Assembly (NCBI GenBank): GCA_015522865.1
Contig: WALN01000064.1
Coordinates: forward strand, 1 to 35,117
Direction of reading: 5' to 3'
DNA length: 35,117 nucleotides
Source: Microcaldota archaeon
GTDB taxonomy: Archaea; Micrarchaeota; Micrarchaeia; Norongarragalinales; WALN01
Shown here one piece after another: positions 23,027-30,311 of the stretch (within the stretch, counting starts at the first letter, position 1; every line of letters starts with the position of its first letter). Under the pieces are notes generated by a model. It ran no database searches. It worked only from the letters and a program-made list of their open reading frames with translations, and was not told the DNA's origin. The position numbers were made by a program, and so were the translations under genes.

Positions 23027-23090
23027 AGGAGAGAAAAAGAACAAAAATGAAAGAAGAACTTCTTGATGCAACTTCTTTCTAAGAAGTTGC
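23027..23090 (+). repeat. 64-base hairpin repeat, copy B
   Basis: Matches copy A with one compensatory pair change in the hairpin. It ends directly at the GGAG of the 3' splice region of the tRNA-Gln intron. Confidence 0.88.
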
Positions 23091-23170
23091 GGAGAAACCT
23101 GTAGACGCCGGTTCGAATCCGGTCGGGACTATTTAAAGAATAATGGTGAAATAATATAGGTGAGATTGAA

Positions 23171-23359
23171 TTGGGCAGAGTAAAAGGAGTTATGATTAGA
23201 AAAACGGCTGAGGTCTTACTTAAGAAATTGGAGTTTTCTTCTGATTTCGATTACAACAAGAAGAAACTTAAAGAAGTACCCGGCCTTAATAGTAAACTAT
23301 TCAGAAATAAGATAGCTGGCTATATAAGCAAAAAACTGCATAATGAATCAAATGTTTAA
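23171..23359 (+). CDS. rps17e: Ribosomal protein eS17
   Basis: 62 residues: MGRVKGVMIRKTAEVLLKK, then DFDYNKKKLKEVPGL and KLFRNKIAGYISKKLH. This is the eS17 pattern (N-terminal MGRV, IRKTAE, NK and RNKIAGY), a small-subunit protein found in archaea and eukaryotes but not bacteria. The start is TTG at 23171, supported by GGTGA eight bases upstream. The gene lies 40 bases after tRNA-Gln on the same strand and could share a transcript with it; a TATA-like ACTATTTAAAG overlaps the tRNA 3' end. Its stop overlaps that of the convergent ProRS gene. Confidence 0.92.
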   Translation: MGRVKGVMIRKTAEVLLKKLEFSSDFDYNKKKLKEVPGLNSKLFRNKIAGYISKKLHNESNV

Positions 23360-24837
23360 TACTGCCTGGCTACGTAGACTTTATATCTAGCTGGCTTTCC
23401 GCATATTATGCATTTTTCATTAGTTTTTTCTATTTTTGTTAAATTAGTTGAACTCGTGTTTGTGTCTGCAATTATTCCCCTTACTTTTGCTCTAGTTTTT
23501 TCCTGCAGCTCAGCAGCGCATTTTTCTCCCTCTTTTTCAATAGAGCAAAACGGCACTTTTGCTATGCCTTTGTTATCCAATATTTTTTCAACTTCTTCCA
23601 AGCTATGCGCTTCAATTATGTGCTCTGAAAAATATTTTTCTGCCCTTTTTTTCAACCTCAGGTCAAAAGAATTTAGTTCTCTTTTTATTGCTCCCACTAT
23701 CTCCTCTTCCTTTACTCTTATTTTCTCCTTGTTGTCTCTAAAGACTACGGTCATTTCCTTTTGCGCTACCTCTTTTTCTCCTATTTCTATTCTTATCGGC
23801 ACTCCCAGCATTTCCCATTTGTTGAATTTGAATCCGGGGGTTTTTTCTGAGCTGTCCACCTTAGCGGATATACTTTCCTTCTCCAGTAATTTTTCTGTTT
23901 TGGCGCATCTGCTTAAAACTTCTTTTTTGTTTTTTTCTTTAAAAATAGGTATAATTATTACTTTTAGTGATGCGACAGAAGAAGGTAAAATTAACCCCTT
24001 TTTATCTCCGTGAATACTCACTATTGCTGCAAGTATCCTCCATACGCCCGGCCCAAAACAGGTCTGATAGACATATTTTGCCTCTCCCTTTTTGCTTCTA
24101 TATTTTATATTGAACGGTTTTGAGAAGTTTTGGCCAAGCAGATGCGTGGTTGCAATTTGCAACACTTTTCCATCCGGCATCAGAATATCGTATGCAAATG
24201 TTTTCTCAGCGCCCGGGAAGGTGTCCCAATAGGGTCTTTGAAAAACTAAGAACGGAATTTGCAATTTATTTTTAAAAATTTTTTCAGTGATTTCCATATC
24301 TTTTTTAACTTGTTTGACCGCCTCCTCGCTGCTTGCAAAAACATCATGAGTCTCTATCCACAAAAACTCTTTGCCTCTTAAAAATGGTGCAGGTTCTTTC
24401 TCGTTTCGGAATACAGAGCAGGACTGAAAGAATTTGAAAGGCAGTTGAGACTCTTCTCTGAGCCAGAGCGAATACATTTTATAAAACGCAGTTTCGCTTG
24501 TTGGTCTCAGAAAAAGCTTTCTTTCCAATTTTTCACTGCCGGCTTCTGTAATCCAAAATACCTCCGGGATAAAACCTTCCAGATGTTCTTTTTCTTTTTC
24601 TAAATTCTCCTCTGGTATAACCGTGGGAAATAGAACTTGCTCATGAGCATCTTTTTTTAGCTCGCTCTCAAAAAATGCATATATTTTATTTAGGATGAAC
24701 ATCGCTCTTGGCTTGTGGACTATAAACCCTTTCACATTATATCTGTTGTCTGCCAAATCTGCCGCATAAATTATAGTGTTGTACCACTCTGAAAAATTTT
24801 TCTCTTTATCAATATCAAACTCTCTTTTTTCCATCAT
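23356..24837 (-). CDS. proS: Prolyl-tRNA synthetase, archaeal/eukaryal type
   Basis: 493 residues, class II synthetase without the bacterial editing insertion. Motif 1 is around KPRAMFILNKIYAFFESELKK (residues about 43-63), motif 2 FLRPTSETAFYKMY and FFQSCSVFRNEKEPAPFLRG, and IATTHLLGQNFSKPF is typical of ProRS. Motif 3 is CFGPGVWRILAAIVSIHGD. The anticodon-binding domain and the archaeal C-terminal Zn-binding extension (EKCIICGKPARYKVYVARQY) follow. It charges tRNA-Pro. Two tandem ATGs begin the frame. The minus-strand TATA element AATATTTAAAAAAC is about 24 bases upstream. The gene is convergent with eS17, overlapping by four bases. Confidence 0.96.
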   Translation of the reverse strand: MMEKREFDIDKEKNFSEWYNTIIYAADLADNRYNVKGFIVHKPRAMFILNKIYAFFESELKKDAHEQVLFPTVIPEENLEKEKEHLEGFIPEVFWITEAGSEKLERKLFLRPTSETAFYKMYSLWLREESQLPFKFFQSCSVFRNEKEPAPFLRGKEFLWIETHDVFASSEEAVKQVKKDMEITEKIFKNKLQIPFLVFQRPYWDTFPGAEKTFAYDILMPDGKVLQIATTHLLGQNFSKPFNIKYRSKKGEAKYVYQTCFGPGVWRILAAIVSIHGDKKGLILPSSVASLKVIIIPIFKEKNKKEVLSRCAKTEKLLEKESISAKVDSSEKTPGFKFNKWEMLGVPIRIEIGEKEVAQKEMTVVFRDNKEKIRVKEEEIVGAIKRELNSFDLRLKKRAEKYFSEHIIEAHSLEEVEKILDNKGIAKVPFCSIEKEGEKCAAELQEKTRAKVRGIIADTNTSSTNLTKIEKTNEKCIICGKPARYKVYVARQY

Positions 24838-24854
24838 GCATTAATATATGCTCC

Positions 24855-24904
24855 AATATTTAAAAAACTAGAGATGCCCTACTCTCTGCGAAATCTATAA
24901 ATTT
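24855..24904. promoter_or_regulatory. Divergent promoters of proS and the HExxH gene
   Basis: AATATTTAAAAAAC (about 24855-24868), read on the minus strand, is 24 bases from the proS ATG. TCTATAAATTTG (24894-24904) is about 26 bases before the ATG at 24925. Both imply leaderless transcripts. Confidence 0.5.
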
Positions 24905-24924
24905 GGCAAAGAACATAGACATTT

Positions 24925-25860
24925 ATGAAACTATTTGGGAAGAGGCGCGTAGAGCTAGAACAATTGAAAGGCCGAAGAACGCCGCAAAATATCGCGCTTA
25001 GAGCAGTGATGAGGAAATCTCCCGAAGTTGCAAAGAGATTTTTAGATGCGCTCAGTGAAAGCCAATATAAAAAATTTGAAAAACTTGGAACGCGCTATGT
25101 GAGATTTTTGGTCTACAAAAAAAGAGAGATTCCCCCAGAAGCGCTTAAAAATGTGCTTTACGGGAGGGAACTCTCAGATGAAGAGAAAGAAAGAATAAAG
25201 AAAGGATATGAATGGTATCTTACACATTTTACAAACAAATCCCCAGAAATTAGAAAAAGATTAGTCGAGGAGGCTATGGAACACACCAGATATTTTAGCG
25301 CCGCAGAGCCTTTTTTCTTCGGTCCTCATTCAGTTCCAAATATTCGACACAAAAAACTGGAAATTGAAAGGATAAAGAAATGGGGGTTATACCCCGACTA
25401 TGGCATGGTGCGGCGCAATATGTTTTATCAAACGGACGTTATATCTTTACACAAAATCCCATTCGAAGCCATTTCAGCTCATGAATTCTATCATTTTAGA
25501 GCCATGGGTCAAAATCTTAATTCTGAGATTACTGCCAACGCCATCACTACTTTTTTAGCGAGGAGAAGGCTGTTTTCTCCTTCGCTCAAAACAAAACTAA
25601 TTATAACTTTAAATCGCCTAAAAATTTTGAAAAATATTCCGTATAGCGCGCATAATGCTTTCCTCTATTTAGTAGGCCAAAAAGTGGGATATATAGCTCA
25701 AAAATTTGAAAGAAAAAAAGAGGGCCGGGGAGTAGCATTTATGAGATTTCTTGATAGAAAAATGAGAGAAAAGTTCAAAAGTGAAAAGGAAATTACGCCC
25801 GCAATTTTCGACAGTTTTCTAAAAAGCTCTCTAAGAGGATTTAAAAATACTGGCTCCTAA
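24925..25860 (+). CDS. Putative HExxH zinc metallopeptidase of unknown family
   Basis: 311 residues, basic, with no signal peptide or clear membrane helix. The motif HEFYH (186-190) in PFEAISAHEFYHFRAMG, followed by E201 in LNSEITANAI, matches the HExxH plus downstream Glu arrangement of gluzincin-type zinc peptidases. The N-terminal 120 residues are helical and charged (FLDALSESQYKKFEKLGTRY). The C-terminal part contains FLYLVGQKVGYIAQKFERKK. I do not recognise a named family, so peptidase activity is a prediction from the zinc motif alone. Its neighbours, a flavoprotein remnant and a coiled-coil protein, do not suggest a pathway. Confidence 0.6.
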   Translation: MKLFGKRRVELEQLKGRRTPQNIALRAVMRKSPEVAKRFLDALSESQYKKFEKLGTRYVRFLVYKKREIPPEALKNVLYGRELSDEEKERIKKGYEWYLTHFTNKSPEIRKRLVEEAMEHTRYFSAAEPFFFGPHSVPNIRHKKLEIERIKKWGLYPDYGMVRRNMFYQTDVISLHKIPFEAISAHEFYHFRAMGQNLNSEITANAITTFLARRRLFSPSLKTKLIITLNRLKILKNIPYSAHNAFLYLVGQKVGYIAQKFERKKEGRGVAFMRFLDRKMREKFKSEKEITPAIFDSFLKSSLRGFKNTGS

Positions 25861-25888
25861 TCGTTATGTTTGCTGTCGGTGTAGTTAT

Positions 25889-26103
25889 ATGAAAGTAGTG
25901 ATTATTGGAGCCAGTCCGGCACTCTTCTTTATGCCCCCGAGATCAAATTCCACGCAATAGAAGTATCGGTAAATGCTGACATGCAGACGCCTGTGAAGGG
26001 ACTCTATGCAATAGGAGATGGGGCAAGAGTTTCTCGCGGTATTGTTACTGCCGCAGCAAGCGGCTTGTTAGCTGCCCAGTCCATTAACTCCGAAAAATAT
26101 TAA
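25889..26103 (+). pseudogene. Remnant of an FAD-dependent dehydrogenase with a large internal deletion
   Basis: The 5' end reads MKVVIIGA, the dinucleotide-binding start of a flavoprotein, then loses frame. From about 25920 another frame reads GTLLYAPEIKFHAIEVSVNA, TPVKGLYAIGDGARVSRGIV and TAAASGLLAAQSI to a stop at 26103. That is the typical C-terminus of archaeal COG2509-type FAD-dependent dehydrogenases, including the GLYAIGDGA flavin motif. The joint between the two pieces lies near 25913-25922. Family members are roughly 400-480 residues, so over 1 kb has been deleted, leaving only the two ends. No functional product is expected. Confidence 0.8.
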
Positions 26104-26133
26104 TAAGTAATTTACCATTATATTACTGATACC

Positions 26134-26991
26134 ATGTTTAGACCTCAAGAGCACATAAAATTGGTAAAATCAGAAATGAGAGCTAATGAACAGTTGCGCA
26201 ATATTCTTAAGAAGCATAAAGAAGACTTAGTTTTGGGGCGATTTAATATAGAGAGCGCTTATCCCAAAGCTAACCTGCCCGAAAGAAAAAGTTTGGCAGG
26301 TAGGCTTAAGTACAATTTTGTGGTTCACCTGAGGAAATTGAGGAATCGAGACCTGAGAGAGCTATTTGAAAAAGTTGGAGACCTGAAAAAAATGAACAAA
26401 ATTGCAAGAAAAAAATTAGTGCCTTTAATTAAAAAAGAAGGAAAGGAATATCTCCGGTCCAGGAAGGAAAAAATCAAGACTCAAAACTTCAAGCAAGCTT
26501 TAGACGAGATAGAAAATATTAAAAAAGAAAATAAGAAGGCGGTTGAAGATAAAATAAAAGAGTTGGAGGAGCGCAATAAATATTTAAACCAATATCTATC
26601 TCATCTAACCTCTATTTCTATTACTTCCTCTGGCGGAGCTTCTTTTGAAGATGTTTTAGGCAATCTAAAAAATAAGAATAAACAATTACTTCGTGAATTA
26701 GAGAAACATAAGAGCAAGGTAGATTCTCTTAAAGAGGCGCTTAATGCGGCCGAAGCGGATGCGCGCTCTGCAAAGAAAGAAAGGGAAAAGTTGTTAAAAG
26801 AAAGAGAGAAGCTAAATAAACAAATATTGCAGCATCAAAAAAGGGTAGAGGAGCTTGCTCACCAACTCAACGTCTTGTTGAAGCTGGCCCCCCAGAAAGA
26901 GCTTAAAAAAAGAATAATTAACAAAGAGCTGCTACCACTGCTTAAAAATATAGAGAAGGCGAAGGCAAAACCGCCGAAACGCAAAAAATAA
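26134..26991 (+). CDS. Basic coiled-coil protein of unknown function
   Basis: 285 residues, very rich in Lys and Glu. A helical N-terminal region (residues 1-115) has the patch KSLAGRLKYNFVVHLRKLRN. Two coiled-coil stretches (about 118-155 and 178-250) are separated by a flexible Ser/Gly segment (SITSSGGASFEDVLG). The tail is basic, ending KAKAKPPKRKK. No membrane segment or enzymatic motif. The last eleven residues could bind nucleic acid. I do not recognise the family. It has a weak TATA-like TTATATTA upstream and converges on the Cys-rich gene, whose stop abuts it. Confidence 0.6.
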   Translation: MFRPQEHIKLVKSEMRANEQLRNILKKHKEDLVLGRFNIESAYPKANLPERKSLAGRLKYNFVVHLRKLRNRDLRELFEKVGDLKKMNKIARKKLVPLIKKEGKEYLRSRKEKIKTQNFKQALDEIENIKKENKKAVEDKIKELEERNKYLNQYLSHLTSISITSSGGASFEDVLGNLKNKNKQLLRELEKHKSKVDSLKEALNAAEADARSAKKEREKLLKEREKLNKQILQHQKRVEELAHQLNVLLKLAPQKELKKRIINKELLPLLKNIEKAKAKPPKRKK

Positions 26992-27267
26992 CTACTTCAT
27001 ATATACCGGCATACATTCCTCTGCTTGGCATTTACAGCCTGCGATGTTATATTCTTTTCTACAATCTGTGTTGCACGTTTTATTCTCAACATCTTCTGGT
27101 CTCTGTCCTTTGGTGTAGCATTTACAGTCGCATAAGCTCAAAGAACAATTTTTGAAAGAAGTGCATTTGTTGGCATTTGTTTTGCCAGCGGGATATTCTA
27201 TAATTATTGCAATAATTGATATTAGTACTATCACTCCTATAATTATACCTATCAAATATTTTTTCAT
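26992..27267 (-). CDS. Membrane-anchored Cys-rich exported small protein
   Basis: 91 residues. An N-terminal membrane helix or signal anchor (YLIGIIIGVIVLISIIAIII) is followed by about 60 residues with ten Cys, including KCTSFKNC, LCDCKC, NKTCNTDC and GCKCQAEEC. An even number of Cys outside the membrane suggests a disulfide-knotted exterior domain, although CxC pairs could also bind metal. The ATG overlaps the ileS stop (ATGA), so it is translated from the ileS message. I do not recognise the family; no functional link with the synthetase is evident. Confidence 0.65.
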   Translation of the reverse strand: MKKYLIGIIIGVIVLISIIAIIIEYPAGKTNANKCTSFKNCSLSLCDCKCYTKGQRPEDVENKTCNTDCRKEYNIAGCKCQAEECMPVYMK

Positions 27268-30263
27268 TTGCTCACTCTGCTAAAGCGCGCATTTATCTCG
27301 ACATTCTCAAATTTTGCGTTTGCTTCAACTTCTCCGTTAAGTATGCCTATATCTATTTTTTCTGCCCCAACAGTTTTAGCAATTTCTTCCTTCCTTCTCT
27401 CAAAAAGTTCCTGAATTTTTTCGTTTGACCTTAAAGTTAAATTTATTTTCTCCTGTACTTTAAATCCATTTTTCTTCCTTGCCTCTTGGATTGCTCGGGT
27501 AGTTTCTTTTATTATTGCTTCTTCTTCGCATTCCTTATCCAGCTGATTGTCTATAAATATCGTGCCCCCTTCAAATTCTGCTTTGGTAAATTTTTCCTCG
27601 TCTACCTGCTCTTTAACAATTTCGACTTTTTTAACATTCGCGAGTTTTCTTATAGTATCTTCCACTTCCTCTAAGGGGCGTTCTTCCACTTCATTTAATT
27701 TTATTATTGCTCTTGGTATTGGCCATCTCAACCTTAATTTAGCCTTCTGCCTTGCGCTCATAATAGCTTCTATTATTTTTGCCGCCCTCTCCATTTTTTC
27801 TTCTAATTCTAAATCTATTAACGTATCATCCGCTTCTGGATACAGTTCAAAATGTATCGATTCTAAATTCAAATTATTGTCTATCTCCTTAAGTTTGCTG
27901 TAAATATATTCTGAGATAAATGGAGTTATAGGGGCGAGTAGTTTAGCAGTTGAAAGCAAACAATAATTAATCGTATTAATACATTTGCTTTTGCTTTCAT
28001 CTTTTGAGTGTATATCCATTCTGTCTCTTACTAATTTAATGTATGTTCTCGAAAATTTATCATTTACAAATTTTATTATTTCTCTGCCTGCTTTATGAAA
28101 TTCGAAATTCTCTAAATGCTTTGTAACTTTTTTAGTCAGCGAATTATTTGCTGAAATTATCCATCTGTCCTCTACCGGATACTCTTTCATATTTTCTATT
28201 CCTTCTGGTTTGATTTCTCCCCTGTAGTTTGTATAAAATTCCAAAATATTAAGCAAAATATTTAAAGATTTTTTAACTTCTTTTGCCCTTGAGAAACTAA
28301 ATCTCTGCACTTCAGATGGCGGGACCTCAAAAGAGAAGTAGAGGCGTATAGTGTCTGCTCCTAGCTTTTCTATTCCTTCCAATGCACTTATTACATTTCC
28401 TCTGCTCTTGCTCATTTTTTCCCCATTTTCATCAACAACCCACCCCATCATTGCAACATTTTTATATGAAGGGATATCAAAGGTAGCTATACCGTAGAAC
28501 ATTAGAGCATAGAACCATCCTCTTATCTGGTCCTGCGACTCGTTTATTAAATCAACTGGAAATAATTTTTCGAACAGCTCCTTATTTTTATATGGGTATC
28601 CCATAGATGCCCACGGAGAAATGCCGGAATCAAACCACACATTGAAAATGTCTTTTACTCTATGCATTGTCCCTCCACATTCATCGCATTTGAGTTCTAT
28701 TTTGTCTATGTTGTGCCTATGCAGGTCGTTAATATCTTTTGGAGCGTTAATTGCTTTTTTTAGCAGCTCTTCCTTGCTACCAATTACTTCTGTTTTACCG
28801 CACTTGTCGCAGACCCATATAGGCATGGGAATGCCCCAATACCTCTGCTGCGATATACACCAATCTCCAGAACCCTCAAGCCAGTTCGCAAACATCTCTC
28901 TCCCGGACTCAGGCATCCAGTTGACTTTTTTGTTTGCTTCGATCATTTTTTGCTTTATCGGCTCAATCGAAAAATACCATTGTTTGCTCATCCTAAATAT
29001 TAATTTGCTCTTGCATCTCCAACATAAAGGATAGCTGTGTACTATTGTCTCTTCTCTCAATAACTTATTCTCCTTTTTAAGCAATTCTATTATCTCTTTA
29101 TCTGCATCCTTAACAAATACTCCTTCAAATCGCTTCACTTTCTCAGTGAATCTTCCTTTTTCATCAACTGGCGATACAGCAGGCAGGCCGTAGTGTTGGC
29201 CAACTAAATAGTCAGTTGCCCCATGTCCCGGTGCACAGTGCACTATCCCGCTTCCCTCATCCATAGTTACGAACTCTTCAAATTCTTCTTTTCCTTCTTC
29301 GCTCTCCTTCATTTTGTGTTTTTTATACTGTTTTTTCTTCATTATTGAGATGCTTAAATAGATTTTATGGGCTTTTTCTCCGAGCTCTTTTTGCTGTTCT
29401 ACATCTAAGAGAGGCTCGTATTCCATTCCATCCAATTCTACTCCCTTAAACTTTTTTACTATTTTATATTTCGTATCTTTGAGTACTTCTGGCACTCTCT
29501 TTGCTCCAAGTATATAATATTCTTCGCCCACTTTCACTTTTACATACTCTTCCTTTGGATGAACAAAAAGAGCTACATTTGCAGGCAGGGTCCATGGCGT
29601 TGTAGTCCAGACTATAAAATAAGTTTTTTCTTCTCCTTTCACTTTAAATTTTACAAATACGCTAGGATCTTCTACATCTGTATAGCTATCGCTTACTTCA
29701 TAGCCACTTAACGCTGTTTCGCAGTGAGGGCACCAATATATTGGCTTTTCACCTGCATACAGCATAGATTTTTCATGCAATTTCTTCGCAGTCCACCAAC
29801 CACTTTCAATGTAGTAGTCCTTATATGTAAGATAAGGAGCAAAGAAGCCCCTCCACGCCCCGAGTTTTTTGTAGTATCCCAGCCACGCGCTCTCATTATT
29901 TCTTACTTTCTCAAGGCATTTCTTGTCGAACTCTTCTATACCTATTTTTTCTTCTATATCTGATTTTGAAGTAATGCCTAACTCCTTTTCAACTGCTACT
30001 TCTACTGGCAGGCCGTGGCAGTCAAAACCGGGTTGTATAAATGTGCTGTATCCCTGCATATATTTGAAGCGCGTCCAGATGTCCTTGTATGTTGTTGTTT
30101 TTACATGCCCTACGTGGGGGGTTCCATTCACATATGGCGGGCCATCTAGCAGAAAAAATTTTTTCTTCCCCTTTCTCCTCTCTTCCAGCTTTCCCGCTAT
30201 ATCCTCTTTCATCCAGTACTCTAAAACTTCTTTTTCTATCTTTTTTGGGTCGTAGTATACCAT
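27264..30263 (-). CDS. ileS: Isoleucyl-tRNA synthetase
   Basis: 999 residues, class I. The HIGH motif is HVGH in LLDGPPYVNGTPHVGH (residues about 38-53). The CP1 editing domain follows, with TTWTLPANVALFVHP-like features (here WTTTPWTLPANVALFVHP) and GSGIVHCAPGHGATDY. The catalytic loop is KMSKSRGNVIS. Zinc-type Cys clusters CWRCKSKL, CDKCGKTEV and CDECGGTMHR are present. The long archaeal/eukaryal-type C-terminal region ends the protein. It charges tRNA-Ile and edits valine. The minus-strand TATA-like TTTTAAATTTTAAG lies 17-30 bases before the ATG. Confidence 0.96.
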   Translation of the reverse strand: MVYYDPKKIEKEVLEYWMKEDIAGKLEERRKGKKKFFLLDGPPYVNGTPHVGHVKTTTYKDIWTRFKYMQGYSTFIQPGFDCHGLPVEVAVEKELGITSKSDIEEKIGIEEFDKKCLEKVRNNESAWLGYYKKLGAWRGFFAPYLTYKDYYIESGWWTAKKLHEKSMLYAGEKPIYWCPHCETALSGYEVSDSYTDVEDPSVFVKFKVKGEEKTYFIVWTTTPWTLPANVALFVHPKEEYVKVKVGEEYYILGAKRVPEVLKDTKYKIVKKFKGVELDGMEYEPLLDVEQQKELGEKAHKIYLSISIMKKKQYKKHKMKESEEGKEEFEEFVTMDEGSGIVHCAPGHGATDYLVGQHYGLPAVSPVDEKGRFTEKVKRFEGVFVKDADKEIIELLKKENKLLREETIVHSYPLCWRCKSKLIFRMSKQWYFSIEPIKQKMIEANKKVNWMPESGREMFANWLEGSGDWCISQQRYWGIPMPIWVCDKCGKTEVIGSKEELLKKAINAPKDINDLHRHNIDKIELKCDECGGTMHRVKDIFNVWFDSGISPWASMGYPYKNKELFEKLFPVDLINESQDQIRGWFYALMFYGIATFDIPSYKNVAMMGWVVDENGEKMSKSRGNVISALEGIEKLGADTIRLYFSFEVPPSEVQRFSFSRAKEVKKSLNILLNILEFYTNYRGEIKPEGIENMKEYPVEDRWIISANNSLTKKVTKHLENFEFHKAGREIIKFVNDKFSRTYIKLVRDRMDIHSKDESKSKCINTINYCLLSTAKLLAPITPFISEYIYSKLKEIDNNLNLESIHFELYPEADDTLIDLELEEKMERAAKIIEAIMSARQKAKLRLRWPIPRAIIKLNEVEERPLEEVEDTIRKLANVKKVEIVKEQVDEEKFTKAEFEGGTIFIDNQLDKECEEEAIIKETTRAIQEARKKNGFKVQEKINLTLRSNEKIQELFERRKEEIAKTVGAEKIDIGILNGEVEANAKFENVEINARFSRVSK

Positions 30264-30311
30264 GGCTTTATTTATCTCTTAAAATTTAAAATGTTTGCTT
30301 CTGCACTTTCT

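Larger units (their letters stand above)
22777..23096 (+). other. tRNA-Gln intron composed of six short hairpins
   Basis: Hairpins with a pyrimidine-rich 5' arm and purine-rich 3' arm, most with 3-base loops, lie at 22784-22809 (11 bp), 22890-22912 (10 bp), 22930-22954 (11 bp), 22964-22980 (7 bp), 23003-23025 (10 bp) and 23068-23090 (10 bp). Together with the direct repeats they account for most of the 320 bases. No endonuclease (LAGLIDADG) frame or other plausible protein is present. The size is far above the usual tens of bases for archaeal tRNA introns lacking an open reading frame. Confidence 0.8.
22739..23130 (+). tRNA. tRNA-Gln(UUG) with a 320-base intron at 37/38
   Basis: Exons 22739-22776 and 23097-23130 join to a 72-base tRNA. 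The acceptor AGTCCCG pairs with CGGGACT at 23124-23130. The D stem is GTCT/GGAT, the anticodon stem ACAGG (22766-22770) pairs with CCTGT (23098-23102), and the T arm is GCCGG-TTCGAAT-CCGGT. The loop CTTTGGA gives anticodon TTG at 22773-22775. The splice sites fit a relaxed bulge-helix-bulge: CTTT (22771-22774) pairs with GGAG (23091-23094) using two G-U pairs, flanked by bulges GGA and AAA, with cuts after the second base of each. CCA is not encoded. The gene starts 90 bases from the divergent membrane gene and is followed 40 bases later by eS17. Identity is firm; actual splicing is inferred. Confidence 0.88.

Noticed and set aside
22808..23090. Possible CRISPR array in the tRNA-Gln intron
   Set aside because: Repeat copies have different lengths and overlap each other, the intervals are not regular spacers, and there are no cas genes.
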